Shown: positions 43,763 through 57,056, numbered from the stretch's first letter. The stretch is 64,000 nucleotides of DNA from Streptomyces sp. BA2 (GCF_009769735.1 NZ_WSRO01000002.1:992001-1056000), one strand, 5' to 3'. Notes: a model not told the origin generated them from the letters alone. Translations and numbers: made by a program.

Positions 43763-46700
43763 CTACGAGATGCCGTCGGTGAAGCCGGCTTCGAGCTCGT
43801 CGACCTCGTCCTGCGCGAGGTCGAGGAGGGGGAAGTCGGAGGACGTGTGTCCGCCCGCGGTGGGATCGGCCGTGTGGGCGGCCAGACCGCCGAGCAGGTC
43901 GAGCCAGAGCAGGCCGAGGCGTTCCGTCGCCGCCTCGTCGAGGAGCGCGGCGGCCCAGCTCAGCGTGAGCGTCAGCCTGGGTCCCGCGGCCGTGTCGACG
44001 ACGACCGCGCCCGCCTCGATCGCGTGGGTGGCGGGCATGGCGGGGTCGAGCGAACCGCCGATCGAGGTGCCGGAGGCGTCGGCGGTGAAGCGGCCCAGGT
44101 AGTTGAAGCCGATCTGCGGGCGCGGCAAGGCCGCGAGGACCGGCGCGGTCGCGGGGTTGAGGTGACGAAGGAGTCCGAAGCCGAGCCCGTCACCCGGTAT
44201 CGCCCGCACCTGCTCCTTGACCGACTTCAGCAGCGCCCCGGCCGCCGGACCACCGGCCACCACCTGACCCACGTCGACGGCGCCGACATCCAGCCTGACC
44301 GGATGCACGCTGGTGAACCAACCCACCGTGCGCGACAGATCCACACCTTCGGCCGACACCCGTCCGTGCCCCTCCACGTCCACCAGGACCCCGGGCGCCG
44401 CCTCCTGCCGCCAGTGGGCGACCGCTCCCGCAAGGGCCGACAGGAGCACCTCGTGCACACCGCAGTGGAAGACCGTCGGCGTCCTGCTCGTCAGCGTTTC
44501 GGCTTGGCGGGACGGCACGGTCCACGTGCGACGGCGCACGGTCGCCGCGGTGTCACGGTCCGGGTCCAGCTCCCGCCCCCGCTTCCTGATCGGGGGTTCC
44601 GCCGACCCCAACAGAGCCGACCACTCCGCTAGTTCGGCCACTCGTGTCTCCTCCGCGGCCTGCTCGACCAGCAGCCTCGACCAGTGCCTGAAGGATGTGC
44701 CCACCGGGTCGAGCTGAGGCTCCCGCCCTGCCGCCACCGCTTCGCACGCGGTCTTCAGGTCCGGTACCAGAATCCGCCAGGAGACCCCGTCGACCGCCAA
44801 GTGGTGCACCACAAAGGCCAGTCGGCCGACGCGCCCCGGCCCGGCGTCCACCCACGCCACCTGAAGCATCACGCCCGCCGCCGGGTCGAGACGCTCCGCG
44901 GCCTCCTGTGCCGCCTCGTCGGCGATGTCGTCGAGGGTGCCGGCCACCGCGTAGGTCGCGTTCACGCGGGTGATCAGCGCATCGGCAGCCAGGGAGCCCT
45001 GCTCGCGGACGAGGAGCCTCGGACCCGCGTCGTCAGCGACCACCTGGGAGCGGAGTACGTCATGGGTGTCCATGACCGCGCTCAACGCGGCCACCAGGAC
45101 GTGCCGTTCGAGGCCGGACGGAGCGCCGACGATCGCCCACTGGGCGAACTTCGGGCGGACGGCCGACTCGCCCAGGTCCCGCATCACGGGCGTCCAGGGC
45201 GCATCTCCCACGCCCACGTCCGGCGGCGCCGCCACCTCGCCCGCGGTCCGGCAGGCGGCCGCGAGTCCGGCAGGTGTTTCATGCTCGAAGACGTCCTGTG
45301 CCTTGAAGAGCAGGTCCGCGCGGCGGGCCCGCGCGGCCAGCTGCATCGACATGATCGAGTCGCCGCCCAGCTCGAAGAAGCTGTCCTCGACGCCGACCCG
45401 TTCAAGACCGAGCACCTCGGCGAACAGGCCGCACAACGTCTCCTCGGCCTCACTCCGCGGCTCGCGGCCCGAGACACGCTCGGCGAAGTCGGGGGCGGGC
45501 AGAGCCGCGCGGTCGACCTTGCCGTTGCGGGTCACCGGCAGGGCGTCCAGGACGAGCACGACGGCGGGCACCATGTAGTCGGGCAGCGCACGGGCGACGT
45601 CCTCGCGGACGAGCCGGGGGTCCAGCGTCCGGTCGTCCGGGACGGCATAGCCGATCAGCCGACGCTCGCCGGGGCCGTCCTCACGGGCGACGACGACGGC
45701 CTGCGCCACGGCGGGGTGGGCGGCCAGGGCCGCCTCCACTTCCCCCAACTCCACGCGGAACCCGCGTACTTTGACCTGCTGGTCCGCGCGTCCCACGAAC
45801 AGGAGCTCGCCGGTTTCGGTCGCGCGCACCAGGTCGCCGGTACGGTACATCCGCTCGCCGGGCGTGTACGGGCAGGCCACGAAGCGGTCAGCGGTCGCAC
45901 CCGGACTGCCCCAGTAGCTCTGCGCCAACCCGTCTCCCGCCACGTACAGTTCACCGGTCACGCCCGGCGGCAGTGGCTGGAGGAACGCGTCAAGGACCAG
46001 TGTCCGGCGGCGGGGCAGCGGGCTTCCGATCGGGAGTACGGAATCCATCGCGTCGCCCGGCTTCAGAACGTGCCAGGTGGCGCACAGGGTCGTCTCCGTC
46101 GGACCGTACATGTGCCGGACCGTGACCTCGGGGCACGACTCCCGGACCCGCGCCACCGACGCGGCCGGGACGACGTCCCCTCCGGTCAGCACCTCTCGCA
46201 GCCCCTCGAAGCTGCCCGGGGACTCCTCCGCGAGCACCCGGAACGAACCTGCGGTCAGATGCACCGCCGTCACGCCACGCTTCACGTGCTTGCGCACCTG
46301 CTGGGCATCGACCACACCGGGCTCGGCCATCACCACGCGGGCGCCCACGGACAGGGGGACCCACATCTCGTAGAGCGACACGTCGAAGGCGTGCGGGGCG
46401 TGCATCAGGACCGCGTCCGCCGGGCCCACGCCCCAACTCCGCTCCCCCACCAGTGATGTGACGCTCCCGTGCGGCACCGCCACGCCCTTGGGCGTGCCGG
46501 TCGAGCCCGACGTGTACATCACGTACGCCACGTCCTGCGCGGTCACGGGCGGGGGGAACTCGGCTGTGGCCGGGGCCTCTGTGAGCTGCGGGTCATCCGC
46601 CACCAGCACACGCGGGAGAGCGTCCTCCGGCAGCACGCTGCGGCTCTCCGACGTGCACACCACCACGGCAGGAGCCGCATCCGCCAGCACGAAGGCCACC

Positions 46701-48421
46701 CGCTCCCTCGGCGAGCTCACCTCCACCGGCACGTAAGCGGCGCCCGCCCGCCACACGCCCAGTAGCACGGCCACCAGGTCCGGCGTCCGTTCCATCACCA
46801 CCGCGACCCGGTCACCCCGCTGAACCCCCAGGGAGGCAAGGCGCGCCGCCCAGCGCCCCGCGCGGCCCCACAACTCCCCGTACGACAAGCCCTGTTCGCC
46901 TTGGACGGCCACCGCACCCGGCGACTTCGCCACTCGGCTCGCGATCAGCTGGGGCACCGACTCACCCGCCGAAGGGGCCGACGTCCCTCGCGCGGGCAGC
47001 GGGTTCGCGACACCGATGTGCCCCACCGCCGCCGACGGTTCCGCCACTATGCGTCGCAGCACCCGTATCAACAGCCCGCCCAGCGCGTCACCCAACGCTT
47101 CGTCGACCAGCTCGGGTTGGTACGTCACGTCCACCCGGAGGCGCTCGCCGGGGGCGATGCCGATCGACAGCGGGTAGTGGGTCGCCTGGCGCGACTCCAC
47201 CGTGGTGAGGGAGAGCGCGTCCGGTGCGGGGGCTGCTTCGGGCGGCCGAGGGTAGTTCTCGTACACGAGAAGTGTGTCGAACCCCGCGCCCGGACCGGCG
47301 AGTTGCTGGATCTCCGGGAGGCCCAGGTGCTGGTGGGCCATGAGCGCGGACTGGCGGTCCTGCAGCTCATGCAGCATGTCGAGCAGCGGCCGCGAACCGT
47401 CGAGCCTGACCCGTACCGGCAGCGTGTTGATGAAGAGGCCGATCATCGAATCGGCGCCCGGCAGCTCCGGGGGGCGTCCCGCCACCGTCGCGCCGAACAC
47501 CACGTCCGTACGCCCGGCGAGGCGTGCGAGCACCAGCGCCCACGCGCCCTGCACGAGGGTGTTCATCGTCAGGCCGTGCGTGCGGGCCAGGGCGGCGAGT
47601 GCCTCGGTCGTCTCCTCGGTGAGGTGGGCGGAGCGTTTCTGCGGAGGTGTGTCGCCCTCACCGCCCCTACCGCCCTCGCCCTCGCCGCCCGCGATGCGAG
47701 CCGCGCGTGCCGGGTTCGTGGGGCCCACGACGTGCGTCGGCTCGTCGGCTCCGGCAAGCTCCGCCTTCCAGGCGGCTCGCGCGGCTTCCTTGTCCTGGCG
47801 GGAGAGCCAGGCCAGGTACTCCCGGTAGGACGTGGCGGGTGCGAGGCGCGAGGCGTCGCCGCCCGCCGCGTAGATTTCGGCGAGTTCGTCGAGCAGGATC
47901 GGGGCCGACCAGCCGTCCATCAGGATGTGGTGGCTCGTCATCACCAGGCGGTGCCTGCGCTCGCCGACGCGGATCAGGAGCAGGCGCATCAGTGGCGCGG
48001 AAGCCGGATCGATCCGGTGCGCGCGTTCGCGTTCGGCCAGGCGTCGCGTCTCGGCCTTCGCCGCGGTCTCGGGAAGGTCGGAGACGTCGGCCTCGCCCCA
48101 CGGCAGGACGACCTCGCGGGTGATGATCTGCACGGCCTCGCCCGTCTTGCGCCGCTGGAAACTCGCCCGCAGCGCCGCGTGCCGGGTCAGCAGCGCCTCC
48201 CAGGAGGCACGGAAGCGGCCCGCGTCCAGGGGTCCTTCGACCGCCAGGATGTTCTGCACGGTGTAGATGTCGGGCCCCTGGCCGTTGAAGTCGGCGTGGA
48301 ACAGGAGCCCTTCCTGGAGGGGAGACAGCGGCCAGACCTCCGCGAGCGCGGAGCCCTTGGCCTGAGGCGCCGGCTGATGGGCGGCGGGCGCGTGCCCCGT
48401 GGCGGGAGTGGGAGTCTTCAC
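43763..48421 (-). CDS. NRPS 2: module 3 (Hpg), C-A-T-E
   Basis: A 1552-residue single-module synthetase. C about 28-465 (HHILMDG at 164); A about 485-1000 ([11 protein letters not shown] near 636; FDVSLYEMW with Asp680), code D-V-Y-H-L-G-M-L-C-K, an Hpg variant shared with module 5; T near 1025; E about 1065-1510 with [13 protein letters not shown] and FNYLGRF. A Gly/Glu-rich loop (residues 244-257) is inserted in the C domain. The GTG at 48421 overlaps the NRPS 1 stop (GTGA) and follows GGAGG, so the longer in-frame reading from upstream is spurious. The E domain predicts a D-residue 3. Confidence 0.92.
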   Translation of the reverse strand: MKTPTPATGHAPAAHQPAPQAKGSALAEVWPLSPLQEGLLFHADFNGQGPDIYTVQNILAVEGPLDAGRFRASWEALLTRHAALRASFQRRKTGEAVQIITREVVLPWGEADVSDLPETAAKAETRRLAERERAHRIDPASAPLMRLLLIRVGERRHRLVMTSHHILMDGWSAPILLDELAEIYAAGGDASRLAPATSYREYLAWLSRQDKEAARAAWKAELAGADEPTHVVGPTNPARAARIAGGEGEGGRGGEGDTPPQKRSAHLTEETTEALAALARTHGLTMNTLVQGAWALVLARLAGRTDVVFGATVAGRPPELPGADSMIGLFINTLPVRVRLDGSRPLLDMLHELQDRQSALMAHQHLGLPEIQQLAGPGAGFDTLLVYENYPRPPEAAPAPDALSLTTVESRQATHYPLSIGIAPGERLRVDVTYQPELVDEALGDALGGLLIRVLRRIVAEPSAAVGHIGVANPLPARGTSAPSAGESVPQLIASRVAKSPGAVAVQGEQGLSYGELWGRAGRWAARLASLGVQRGDRVAVVMERTPDLVAVLLGVWRAGAAYVPVEVSSPRERVAFVLADAAPAVVVCTSESRSVLPEDALPRVLVADDPQLTEAPATAEFPPPVTAQDVAYVMYTSGSTGTPKGVAVPHGSVTSLVGERSWGVGPADAVLMHAPHAFDVSLYEMWVPLSVGARVVMAEPGVVDAQQVRKHVKRGVTAVHLTAGSFRVLAEESPGSFEGLREVLTGGDVVPAASVARVRESCPEVTVRHMYGPTETTLCATWHVLKPGDAMDSVLPIGSPLPRRRTLVLDAFLQPLPPGVTGELYVAGDGLAQSYWGSPGATADRFVACPYTPGERMYRTGDLVRATETGELLFVGRADQQVKVRGFRVELGEVEAALAAHPAVAQAVVVAREDGPGERRLIGYAVPDDRTLDPRLVREDVARALPDYMVPAVVLVLDALPVTRNGKVDRAALPAPDFAERVSGREPRSEAEETLCGLFAEVLGLERVGVEDSFFELGGDSIMSMQLAARARRADLLFKAQDVFEHETPAGLAAACRTAGEVAAPPDVGVGDAPWTPVMRDLGESAVRPKFAQWAIVGAPSGLERHVLVAALSAVMDTHDVLRSQVVADDAGPRLLVREQGSLAADALITRVNATYAVAGTLDDIADEAAQEAAERLDPAAGVMLQVAWVDAGPGRVGRLAFVVHHLAVDGVSWRILVPDLKTACEAVAAGREPQLDPVGTSFRHWSRLLVEQAAEETRVAELAEWSALLGSAEPPIRKRGRELDPDRDTAATVRRRTWTVPSRQAETLTSRTPTVFHCGVHEVLLSALAGAVAHWRQEAAPGVLVDVEGHGRVSAEGVDLSRTVGWFTSVHPVRLDVGAVDVGQVVAGGPAAGALLKSVKEQVRAIPGDGLGFGLLRHLNPATAPVLAALPRPQIGFNYLGRFTADASGTSIGGSLDPAMPATHAIEAGAVVVDTAAGPRLTLTLSWAAALLDEAATERLGLLWLDLLGGLAAHTADPTAGGHTSSDFPLLDLAQDEVDELEAGFTDGIS

Positions 48422-51400
48422 AGCGAACGCCCTCCTTCGAGCTCTGCTGCCATCGCTTCGAACTGCTCGACCTCGTCCTGGGCGAGCTCGACGAGGGGGA
48501 AGTCGGACGGGGTGTGGCCGCCCGCCGTGGGGTCCGTGGTGTGCGCGGCCAGGCCCGCGAGCAGGGCGAGCCACCGGTGGGCGACGCGTTCCGCCACCGC
48601 CTCGTCGAGGAGCGCGCCGTGCCAGCTCAGCGAGAGGGTGAGCTCGGGCCCTTCGGCGGCGTCGCGGATGGTCGCACCCGCCTCCAGGGTGTGGGTGGCG
48701 GGCATGGCATCGTCGGTGGAGCTTCCTATCGCCTCTTCGCCCGCCATCTGCCAGGGTCCGACGGTGTCTGCCCCGTCGGCCGCGGGGAAACGGCCCATGT
48801 AGTTGAAGCCGATCTGCGGGTGCGGCAGTGCGGCGAGCACCGGACCCGTCTCCGGGTTCAGGTGGCGCAGCAAGCCGTATCCGAGGCCGTCGCCGGGCAC
48901 CGCCCGCGCCTGCTCCTTGACCGCCTTCAGGAGCGAGCCGACGGCGGGGCCGCCGTCTGCCGCCCTGATCGTGTCGATGCCGGACAGATCGATGCCGGAC
49001 AGGTCCAGGCGGATGGGATGCACGCTGGTGAACCACCCGACGGTGCGGAGCAGATCCGCGTCGCCCACCGGCTTGCGCCCATGTCCCTCGACGTCGACCA
49101 GGACCGTGCCGTCACTGCCCCGACGGCTTTGGACGACCGCTCCGGCCAGCGTGGCGAGGAGCACCTCGTGCACGCCGCAGTGGAAGAGCGCCGGTGTCGG
49201 TCCCGCGAGCGTGGCCGTCTGCTGGGGCGGCACCGTCCAGGTCCGGTGGCGCATGTCTGCCGCCGTGTCCCGTGCCGGGTCGAGTACCCGGTCGCCGAGC
49301 GGTCGTTCCGCCCGGCCGCCGAGGAGGGCGGTCCACTCGTCGAGCTCCGCGACACGGTTGCTGCCGGTCGCTTCCTCGACGAGAAGCCTGGACCAGCGCC
49401 TGAAGGACGTTCCCACAGGGTCGAGCTCCGGCTTTTGCCCGGTGGCCACCGCCTCGCACGCGGCGCGCAGGTCCGGGGCCAGGATCCGCCACGAGACGCC
49501 GTCGACCGCCAAGTGGTGCACCACCAGGGCCAGTCGGCCGACATGCTGCGGGCCCGCGTCCAGCCACACGGCCTGGACCATCACTCCGGCGAAGGGGTCG
49601 AGGCGCAGGACCGCCTCCCGCGCGGCGCGCCCCGCGAGCTCGTCCAGGTCGTCCGGCGCGACCTCCGTCGCGTCGATGCGGGTGATCAGGTGGGTCGCGT
49701 CAACGGATCCGCGCTCGCCCACCACCAGGCGCGGCCCGTCGCCCAGGCGTGGCCGGTCGTCGCCGCCCGCCACGGCACGGGCCCGCAGCATGTCGTGCGT
49801 GTCGAGTACGGCGCCCATCCCCGCCGCGAGGGCTTCGCCGCCGAGACCCGCGGGAGTCCCCATCACCACCCACTGGGTGAAGCCGCCGCCGAGGGCCCGC
49901 TCGCCCAGGGCCCGCATCACGGGCGTCCAGGCCAGCTCGCCCTCGCCCACATCCGGCTCCGACACCCCTCCGGCGCCGAGCCTGACCACCCGGGCGAGGC
50001 CTTCCGGTGACCCGTGCTCGAACACGTCCTGGGCGCTGAAGAAGACGCCCGCCCGGCGGGCGCGGCTCACGAGCTGCATCGAGCTGATCGAATCCCCGCC
50101 GAGCCGGAAGAAGTTGTCGTCGGCGCCGATCCGCTCCAGGCCGAGTACCTCCGCGAACAGGGCGCAGAGGATCTTCTCCGCCTCGCTGCGCGGCGCCCGG
50201 CCGGACACGCGGTCGGCGAAGTCGGGGGCGGGCAGCGCGGGGACGTCGAGCTTGCCGTTCGGGGTGACCGGCAGGGCGTCGAGGGCGAGCACGGCCGCGG
50301 GCACCATGTAGTCCGGCAGCGCCTTTGCCGCGTACTCGCGTACTGATGGCCCGTCCACCGTCCGCATGCCGGCTTCGGTGCCGTCCCGGGTGTCGGTGCC
50401 CACCACATAGCCGACAAGGCGGCGATCCCCGCGCCCGTCCTGCTTGAGGATCACCACGGCCCGGTCGACGGCGGGGTGCCCGGCGAGTACCGCCTCGATC
50501 TCGCCCAGTTCCACCCGGAACCCGCGCACCTTCACCTGTGCGTCGGCCCTCCCGGCGTAGACGAGGTCGCCGGCGCCCGTCCTGCGCACCAGGTCCCCTG
50601 TCCGGTACATGCGCTCGCCGTGCGCGAACGGACTGGCCACGAAGCGCCGCGCCGTCAGCTCCGTCCGCCGCAGGTAGCCGCGCGCCAGACCCGCGCCCGC
50701 CACATACAGCTCGCCCACCGTGCCCGAGGGCACCGGCCGCAGGAACCCGTCGAGGACGTGGGCGGAGGTGTTGGCGACCGGGCGGCCGATCGAAGGCTCC
50801 TCATGTGCGCCGAGAGCACGGCTGACCGTCGAGGCGACCGTCGCCTCGGTGACCCCGTACTCGCTGTAGATCTCGCGGTTCACCGACCACTGAGCGCGCA
50901 GTTCGTCGGAGACGGGTTCGCCGCCGATGACCAGGACGCGCAGCGCGGGCAGCTCCTCAGGCGGCAGCTGCGCCAGGAGCGTCGGAGTCATCGCGACGTG
51001 CGTCACCCGCTCCTTGCGCATCAGGTCGACCAACTCCTCGCCGCTCGCGCGGCGCCGCGCGGGCGGTGCGAGGACCAGCCGGCCGCCCGCGCACAGGACC
51101 GGCCAGATGTCCGACATGGAGACGTCGAAGCTCGGCGAGACGAGTTGGAGCACCGCACTGTCCGCGCCGATCCGGTAGCGCTCGATGCGGTCGGCGACGA
51201 GGTTGCGCAGGCCCCCGTGGGGGACGACCGCGCCCTTCGGGGTGCCGGTCGATCCGGATGTGTAGATGACGTACGCCGCGTTGGACGCGGTCAGCGGTGT
51301 GAGCGGCTCTCCGTCCCTCAACTGGCCACCCGTGTGGCTCGCCACGCACCGGGATGTCAACGGATCGTCCAGGACCACCAGTTGGCCGCTGTACTCCGCC

Positions 51401-54400
51401 GGCACCGCGTCGCGGGTCTCCCCCACGCAGACCAGGACCGGCGGGGCCACGTCGTCGAGCAGCGTACGCAGCCGTGTGGCGGGAAGCCCCGGATCCACGG
51501 GGACGTAGACACCGCCCGCGGTCGACACCGCGAGGAGCGCGGTCACCAGTTCCGCCGAGCGGTCCGCCAGAACGGCCACCCTCGTCTCCGGCGCCACTCC
51601 CCTGTCCCTCAAGTACCGCGCCAGACCCATGGCTCGGTCGGCCAGTTCGCGGTAGGTCAGCGAACGCTCGCCGTCCACCACCGCCACCGCGGCGGGGGTG
51701 GCCGCCGCCTGCGCGGCGAAGAGTTCCGGGGCTGTCACGTCGGGCGCGAGCCCGGGTTGGGGTTGGGGTTGGGGTTGGGGTTCGAGTTCAGGTTCGGCTG
51801 CGAGGAGGGCTTCGGGGAGGACGTCGAGCCGTCCCACCGGCGTCGACGGGTCAGCCACCATCTGCTCAAGGACGCGGTTCAGCGAGGAGATCACGGCCTC
51901 GGCGCGGTCTCGTCCCACCATATCCGGGCGGTGCACGAGGAGCCCACGCAGCCGGGTGTCAGGGACCACGATGAGCGCCATCGGGTAGTGGCCCCTGTCC
52001 TCAGGCTCCCCGACCGTACGGATGGCCAGGTCGGCGCCAGTGCCGGTGCCGGTCCCGTCCGGTGTCCGTGGAAGGTTCTCGAACACCACGAGCGTGTCGA
52101 ACACCGCGCCGGGGCCGACCAGTTGACGGATCTCACGCAGGCCCAGGTGCTGCCCGGCCATCAGCCCGACCTGCCGCTTCCGCAGCTCCGCGAGCATCCC
52201 GGCGACCGACTGGTCCGCCGCGAGGCTCACGCGTACCGGCACGGTGTTGATGAACAAGCCGACCGCCGACTCGACCCCGGGCAACTCCGCGGGCCGCCCC
52301 GCCACCGGGGTGCCGAAGACCACGTCCGTGCGCCCCACGAGCCGGGCGAGGATCTGGGCCCACGCACCCTGCACGACCGTGTTGACGGTGACGCCCCGGG
52401 AGCGGGCCAACTCCGCGATACCGGAGGTGAGTTCCTCGCTGAGCTCGAACGGCACCGGTTCCGGCACGACCTGTTCCCCGGCAGCATCCTCGGGCGCCAC
52501 CAGCGTCGGCTGGTCCGCCCCGGCGAACGCCGCGCGCCAGGCCTCACGGGCCGCTTCCTTGTCCTGCCGGTCGAGCCAGGCCAGGTACTCCTGGTACGAC
52601 GCCGTGGTGGGCAGCGCCCGGCCGTCGCCGCCCGCCGCGTACACCTCGGAGAGCTCCGCGAAGACGACGTCGGTGGACCAGCCGTCCACGAGCGAGTGGT
52701 GGACGGTGACGATCTGGCGGTGCCGGTCGGCGCCCAGACGTACGAGGAGCAGCCGCAGCAACGGCGCTGCCCGGAGGTCGAAGTTCTCCTCCCGTTCGGC
52801 CTGGGCGAGGCATGCCACCTCGGCGGGCACGTCGTCCTCCGGCAGCTCCGACAGATCGACCTGACGCCAGGGCAACTCGGCCGTGGCTGCGACGACTTGC
52901 ACCGCCTGGCCCGAGTCACGCTGGTGGAAGCTCGCGCGCAGTACCGCGTGCCGGGCGAGCAGTGTCTGCCACGACGCGCGCAGCCGGTCCACGTCGAGGG
53001 GACCGTCCAGGGCCAGCGTCCGCTGGCTCGCGTACACGTCCTGCCCGCCGTCGGCGAAGGTCGCGTGGAAGAGAATCCCCTCCTGCAACGGCGACAGCGG
53101 CCATACGTCCACCATGCCGGGCACCGCGGCCCGCAGCCGGTCGCTCTCGCCTTCCCGGAGCACACCCATGAGCGAACCGGCGGAACGTTCACGGACGGTT
53201 GCCTCCGCCGGTTCTCCGCATCGGGCGATCGCGGCCAGGGACGCCGGTGTCGCGTGCTCGAAGACGTCCTCCGCCCTGAAGAACAGGTGGGCGCGGCGGG
53301 CCCGTGCGGTCAGTTGCATCGACATGATCGAGTCGCCGCCCAGCTCGAAGAAGCTGTCCTCGGCGCCGACGCGCTCCAGGCCGAGCAGTTCCGCCATCAG
53401 GTCGCACAGGAGCGCTTCGGCTTCGGTGCGCGGCGCGCGCCCGGTGACCTTCGCCGCGAAGTCGGGTGCGGGCAGGGCGTCGAGGTCGACCTTGCCGTTG
53501 CGGGTCACGGGGAGGCTGTCCAGGGTGAGCACGGCGGCGGGGACCATGTACTCGGGCAGGGTCTTGGCGACGCTGTCGCGTACGTGGCGGGGGTCGAGGC
53601 CTTCCGGGCCCCCGGGGACGGCGTAGCCGACCAGGCGGCGCTCGCCCTGCCGGTCCTCGCGGGCGACGACGACCGCCTGGGCCACGGCGGGGTGAGCGGC
53701 GATGGCCGCCTCCACCTCAGCCAACTCCACGCGGAATCCCCGCACTTTGACCTGGGTGTCCGCGCGGCCGACGAAGAGCAGCTCACCGGCGTCGGTCTCG
53801 CGCACCAGGTCGCCGGTGCGGTACATCCGCTCCCCCGGTGCGTGCGGGCCCGTTGCGTACGGGCCCGTTGTGTACGGGCAGGCCACGAAGCGCTCCGCGG
53901 TCGGTCCCGGCCGGTTCAAGTAGCCCTGCGCCAGGCTCGATCCCGCCACGTACAGCTCCCCGACCGTGCCCGCCGGCACCGGCCGGAGATCCGCGTCCAG
54001 GACGAAGGCCTGCCGGTGGGGCAGCGGGCGCCCGATCGGGAGTACGGAATCCGCCTCGTCGCCGGGCCTCAGCACATGCCAGGTCGCGCACAGGGTCGTC
54101 TCGGTCGGCCCGTACAGGTGGCGGACCGTCACGTCCGGGCAGGCCTCGCGCACACGGGCCACCGATCCCGGCGGCACCACGTCCCCACCGGTGAGCACCT
54201 CGCGCAGTCCGGTGAAGCACTCCGGGGACTCCTCGGCCATGACGCGGAACGAACCCGCGGTCACGTGCACGGCGCTCACGCCGCTCTTCACGTGCTCGCG
54301 CACCTTCCGGCCGTCCACCGCGCCCGGCTCGGCGAGCACCACGCGGCCACCGGCGGCGAGCGGCACCCACACCTCGAACAGCGTGACGTCGAAGGCGTGC

Positions 54401-54984
54401 GGGGCGTGCATGAGGACCGCGTCGTCCGGGCCGACCGCCCAGCCGTCCTCGCCCACCAGTGCCGCCACGCTTCCGTGCGGTACAGCGACGCCTTTCGGTG
54501 CCCCGGTCGAACCCGAGGTGTACATCACGTACGCCACGTCCCGCCCGTCCACCGGCGTGCGGACGTCCCGGCCGTCGCGGGCGGCCACCGCCGCCCGCAC
54601 CCGCGGGTCGTCCACCACCCGCACGGCGATGCTCTCCGGGAGCACGTCCCGGCTCTCCTCCGTGCACAGCACCACAGCGGGAGCCGCGTCCTCGATGACG
54701 AAGGCGATGCGTGCCGCCGGGGAACCCGGGTCGACGGGGACGTAGGCGGCGCCCGCCCGCCACACGCCCAGAAGCAGCGCCACCAGGTCGGGGGACCGCT
54801 CCATCACCACCGCGACCCGGTCGCCGCGGCCGACACCCAGCGCGGTGAGATAGGCCGCCCACTGCCCGGACTCCGCCCACAACTCCCCGTACGACAGCGT
54901 CCGTTCACCCTCGACCGCCACCGCGCCGGGCGACGACTCCACCTGTGCGGCGATCAGCTCCGCCACCATCGACGACTCCACCAC
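48418..54984 (-). CDS. NRPS 1: modules 1 (Hpg) and 2 (aromatic, probably Trp); A-T-C-A-T-E
   Basis: A 2188-residue initiation synthetase beginning directly with an A domain, so residue 1 is loaded unacylated. A1 about 10-505, code D-V-F-H-L-G-L-L-C-K (Hpg); T1 Ser552; C2 about 625-1055 (HHSLVDG at 762); A2 about 1085-1585, code D-V-S-A-V-G-E-V-A-K, not Hpg, Dpg or the usual Tyr code, read as Trp by analogy with complestatin and kistamicin; T2 Ser1632; E2 about 1680-2110. A Pro-Gln repeat linker (about 1066-1078) joins C2 and A2. GTG at 54984 is used; an ATG five codons in is possible. No E domain follows module 1. Confidence 0.92.
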   Translation of the reverse strand: MVESSMVAELIAAQVESSPGAVAVEGERTLSYGELWAESGQWAAYLTALGVGRGDRVAVVMERSPDLVALLLGVWRAGAAYVPVDPGSPAARIAFVIEDAAPAVVLCTEESRDVLPESIAVRVVDDPRVRAAVAARDGRDVRTPVDGRDVAYVMYTSGSTGAPKGVAVPHGSVAALVGEDGWAVGPDDAVLMHAPHAFDVTLFEVWVPLAAGGRVVLAEPGAVDGRKVREHVKSGVSAVHVTAGSFRVMAEESPECFTGLREVLTGGDVVPPGSVARVREACPDVTVRHLYGPTETTLCATWHVLRPGDEADSVLPIGRPLPHRQAFVLDADLRPVPAGTVGELYVAGSSLAQGYLNRPGPTAERFVACPYTTGPYATGPHAPGERMYRTGDLVRETDAGELLFVGRADTQVKVRGFRVELAEVEAAIAAHPAVAQAVVVAREDRQGERRLVGYAVPGGPEGLDPRHVRDSVAKTLPEYMVPAAVLTLDSLPVTRNGKVDLDALPAPDFAAKVTGRAPRTEAEALLCDLMAELLGLERVGAEDSFFELGGDSIMSMQLTARARRAHLFFRAEDVFEHATPASLAAIARCGEPAEATVRERSAGSLMGVLREGESDRLRAAVPGMVDVWPLSPLQEGILFHATFADGGQDVYASQRTLALDGPLDVDRLRASWQTLLARHAVLRASFHQRDSGQAVQVVAATAELPWRQVDLSELPEDDVPAEVACLAQAEREENFDLRAAPLLRLLLVRLGADRHRQIVTVHHSLVDGWSTDVVFAELSEVYAAGGDGRALPTTASYQEYLAWLDRQDKEAAREAWRAAFAGADQPTLVAPEDAAGEQVVPEPVPFELSEELTSGIAELARSRGVTVNTVVQGAWAQILARLVGRTDVVFGTPVAGRPAELPGVESAVGLFINTVPVRVSLAADQSVAGMLAELRKRQVGLMAGQHLGLREIRQLVGPGAVFDTLVVFENLPRTPDGTGTGTGADLAIRTVGEPEDRGHYPMALIVVPDTRLRGLLVHRPDMVGRDRAEAVISSLNRVLEQMVADPSTPVGRLDVLPEALLAAEPELEPQPQPQPQPGLAPDVTAPELFAAQAAATPAAVAVVDGERSLTYRELADRAMGLARYLRDRGVAPETRVAVLADRSAELVTALLAVSTAGGVYVPVDPGLPATRLRTLLDDVAPPVLVCVGETRDAVPAEYSGQLVVLDDPLTSRCVASHTGGQLRDGEPLTPLTASNAAYVIYTSGSTGTPKGAVVPHGGLRNLVADRIERYRIGADSAVLQLVSPSFDVSMSDIWPVLCAGGRLVLAPPARRRASGEELVDLMRKERVTHVAMTPTLLAQLPPEELPALRVLVIGGEPVSDELRAQWSVNREIYSEYGVTEATVASTVSRALGAHEEPSIGRPVANTSAHVLDGFLRPVPSGTVGELYVAGAGLARGYLRRTELTARRFVASPFAHGERMYRTGDLVRRTGAGDLVYAGRADAQVKVRGFRVELGEIEAVLAGHPAVDRAVVILKQDGRGDRRLVGYVVGTDTRDGTEAGMRTVDGPSVREYAAKALPDYMVPAAVLALDALPVTPNGKLDVPALPAPDFADRVSGRAPRSEAEKILCALFAEVLGLERIGADDNFFRLGGDSISSMQLVSRARRAGVFFSAQDVFEHGSPEGLARVVRLGAGGVSEPDVGEGELAWTPVMRALGERALGGGFTQWVVMGTPAGLGGEALAAGMGAVLDTHDMLRARAVAGGDDRPRLGDGPRLVVGERGSVDATHLITRIDATEVAPDDLDELAGRAAREAVLRLDPFAGVMVQAVWLDAGPQHVGRLALVVHHLAVDGVSWRILAPDLRAACEAVATGQKPELDPVGTSFRRWSRLLVEEATGSNRVAELDEWTALLGGRAERPLGDRVLDPARDTAADMRHRTWTVPPQQTATLAGPTPALFHCGVHEVLLATLAGAVVQSRRGSDGTVLVDVEGHGRKPVGDADLLRTVGWFTSVHPIRLDLSGIDLSGIDTIRAADGGPAVGSLLKAVKEQARAVPGDGLGYGLLRHLNPETGPVLAALPHPQIGFNYMGRFPAADGADTVGPWQMAGEEAIGSSTDDAMPATHTLEAGATIRDAAEGPELTLSLSWHGALLDEAVAERVAHRWLALLAGLAAHTTDPTAGGHTPSDFPLVELAQDEVEQFEAMAAELEGGRSL
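51754..51780. repeat. GGGGTT hexanucleotide repeat (G-quadruplex-capable) in NRPS 1
   Basis: Five G-runs of three or four separated by TT on the plus strand; the coding strand reads CAACCC repeats giving Gln-Pro repeats in the C2-A2 linker. It resembles ciliate telomere repeats and meets the usual G-quadruplex pattern. Confidence 0.85.
53841..53870. repeat. 15-bp tandem duplication in the A1 domain
   Basis: CGTGCGGGCCCGTTG is followed by CGTACGGGCCCGTTG, then a partial third copy. It adds a Gly-Pro-x-Ala/Thr repeat just before the GERMYRTGD motif; the other A domains have a shorter [11 protein letters not shown] there. Confidence 0.75.
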
Positions 54985-55004
54985 TTCCCCCTTCAGGCCG
55001 GCGC

Positions 55005-57056
55005 TCAGCGCTCGTCCGGATCGGCACCGAGGCGCAGGATGTGCTCGCCGCCGACCGCCGGCGGGGGTCCGCTGCCGCCGAGCACCGGTCCGCTGCCGCC
55101 CAGGACGGGGCCGCCGCCGAGGACCGGGCCGTGCAGCACCCGCTCCTTGTGGGCGTCCGGACCCGCTCCGTTGGTGCTGGGGCGGTTGAACTGCGTGTGG
55201 TAGAGCTCGGCGTAGAGCCCTCCTGCCGCGAGGAGTTCGTCGTGCGTGCCGCTCTCGCGGACCTCGCCCTCATCGATGACGAGGATCTGGTCCGCCTCGC
55301 GGATGGTGGAGAGCCGGTGGGCGATCACCAGGGATGTCCGGTCCCGTAACGCGGTGGTCAGCGCCTGCTGGATGGCCGCCTCGGACTCGGAGTCCAGGTG
55401 TGCGGTGGCCTCGTCGAGCACGACGACCGAGGGTGCCTTCAGGAGCAGCCTTGCGAGGGCGAGGCGTTGCTTCTCGCCGCCGGAGAGCCGGTAGCCGCGG
55501 TCGCCGACCACGGTGTCGAGGCCGCTGGGCAGTGAGCGGATCAGGTCCCCGATCTGGGCCGCGTCGCAGGCTCGGAGCAGATCGCGCTGCGTGGCATCGG
55601 GGCGTGCGTAGGAGAGGTTCACGCGGATCGTGTCGTGGTAGAAGTGCGCGTCCTGGCTGACCACGCCGACGACGTCACGCAGCGAGTCGAGGCTGACGTC
55701 GCGCAGGTCGTGGCCGTCGATGCGGACGCTTCCCGACGTCGGGTCGTAGAGGCGGGACACCAGATGGGTGGTGGTGGTCTTGCCGCCGCCCGACGGGCCG
55801 ACGAGGGCCGTGAGTTTGCCCGCGGGCACCCGGAACGTCATCCCGTGGAGCACTTCCGCCGTCTCCTTGGCCCGCTCGACCGCCGACAGCGCGTTGGACT
55901 CCAGCGAGGCCAGGGACACGTCGCTGGCGCGCGGGTACCGGAAGGACACCTGGTCGAACTCGATCTCCGGCGCGGGGCCGTTGCCCGGGGCGGTGAGGGC
56001 GACGGGGTCCGGCTTCTCCTCGATGAGGGGCTTGAGGTCGAGGACCTCGAAGATCCGGTCGAAGCTGACCATCGCGGTCAGCGCGTTGGACTGCAGGGCG
56101 GACAGCTGTGTGATGGGCCCGTAGAGCCGGCCGAGCAGCGCGGCAAGGGCCACCAGCGTGCCGATGCGGAACACGTCGTCGAGCACCAGACGGCCGCCGA
56201 CGCCGTAGACGAGGGCGGTCGCCAGTGACGCGATGAGCGCCATGAAGATGAAGGAGAGCCTGCTGTACACCGTCCAGATGACGCCGACCTGGCGCACCTC
56301 GCCCGCTCGGGCCTCGAACGCCGCCGCCTCCTCGCGCGGGCGCCCGAAGAGCTTGGCGAGCATCGCACCGCCCACGTTGAAGCGCTCGTTGATGATGCCG
56401 CCCAGCTCGCCGTTGGCCTGCATCTGCGCCCTGGAGTAGTGCTGCAGGCGCCGCCCCACATAGATGCCGGGGGCGATGAACAGGGGCAGCATGGCGATGG
56501 CGACCAGGCTGATGAGCCAGGACAGATAGAACATCTCGGCGAGGACCAGGAGCACGGTCAGCACGCTGGTCACGGAGACCAGCATGGTGGTGAGGGCCTG
56601 CTGGGCGAGCATGACGTCGCCGTTGAGGCGGCTTGCGAGCAGCCCCGTCTGGGTCCGGGTGAAGAACGCCATCGGCTGCCGCTGCACGTGCTTGAAGGCC
56701 TCGACCCGCAGATCGTGGCTCACGCCCTGTCCGATGCGCCCGGAGAAATAGCTCTGCACGAGCTGTGCCACCGCGTCGACGAGGGCGAGTCCCGCCACGA
56801 CGAGCGCGACGGTCACGATGACACCCGAGTCGTCCTTGAGAATTCCGTCATCGATGATCGTCTTGAGCAGCAGGGGCGTCGACACGATGATGAGGGAATC
56901 CACCACGGTGGTGAGCAGCAGAAAGACGAACGCGAGCTTGTGCGGCTTCATGTAGGACATCGCCCGGCGCACTGATCCCGGCCGGAGCGATTGTTTCTGG
57001 GCCCCGGATTGCGGCCCTCCGACGGTAGGTCCACCAGGTCCTTGGGTGATCAACAC
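55005..57056 (-). CDS. ABC exporter (fused membrane and ATPase domains)
   Basis: A 683-residue half-transporter of the MdlB/MsbA type. Six membrane helices span about residues 35-320; the ATPase domain has Walker [10 protein letters not shown]-loop [13 protein letters not shown], signature RLSGGEKQR, Walker [12 protein letters not shown] and His switch AHRLST. It is the first gene of the NRPS train, as in glycopeptide clusters, and should export the mature peptide. The C-terminus ends in a Gly-Pro-Val-Leu-Gly-Gly repeat region. GTG start with AGGAGG upstream. Residue 570 is a TTA leucine codon (55347-55349). The NRPS 1 start is 20 bp after its stop. Confidence 0.93.
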   Translation of the reverse strand: MLITQGPGGPTVGGPQSGAQKQSLRPGSVRRAMSYMKPHKLAFVFLLLTTVVDSLIIVSTPLLLKTIIDDGILKDDSGVIVTVALVVAGLALVDAVAQLVQSYFSGRIGQGVSHDLRVEAFKHVQRQPMAFFTRTQTGLLASRLNGDVMLAQQALTTMLVSVTSVLTVLLVLAEMFYLSWLISLVAIAMLPLFIAPGIYVGRRLQHYSRAQMQANGELGGIINERFNVGGAMLAKLFGRPREEAAAFEARAGEVRQVGVIWTVYSRLSFIFMALIASLATALVYGVGGRLVLDDVFRIGTLVALAALLGRLYGPITQLSALQSNALTAMVSFDRIFEVLDLKPLIEEKPDPVALTAPGNGPAPEIEFDQVSFRYPRASDVSLASLESNALSAVERAKETAEVLHGMTFRVPAGKLTALVGPSGGGKTTTTHLVSRLYDPTSGSVRIDGHDLRDVSLDSLRDVVGVVSQDAHFYHDTIRVNLSYARPDATQRDLLRACDAAQIGDLIRSLPSGLDTVVGDRGYRLSGGEKQRLALARLLLKAPSVVVLDEATAHLDSESEAAIQQALTTALRDRTSLVIAHRLSTIREADQILVIDEGEVRESGTHDELLAAGGLYAELYHTQFNRPSTNGAGPDAHKERVLHGPVLGGGPVLGGSGPVLGGSGPPPAVGGEHILRLGADPDER

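Noticed and set aside
48422..49036. N-terminal extension of NRPS 2 by about 205 codons
   Set aside because: The extension lies inside NRPS 1 in another frame and is Arg/Pro-rich shadow sequence; the GTG at 48421 with GGAGG and a GTGA overlap is a far better start.
50476..55203. Open frame of 1575 codons on the plus strand opposite NRPS 1
   Set aside because: Same GC-bias shadow; no recognisable domain and no plausible ribosome site, whereas the minus strand has intact A-T-C-A-T-E motifs.
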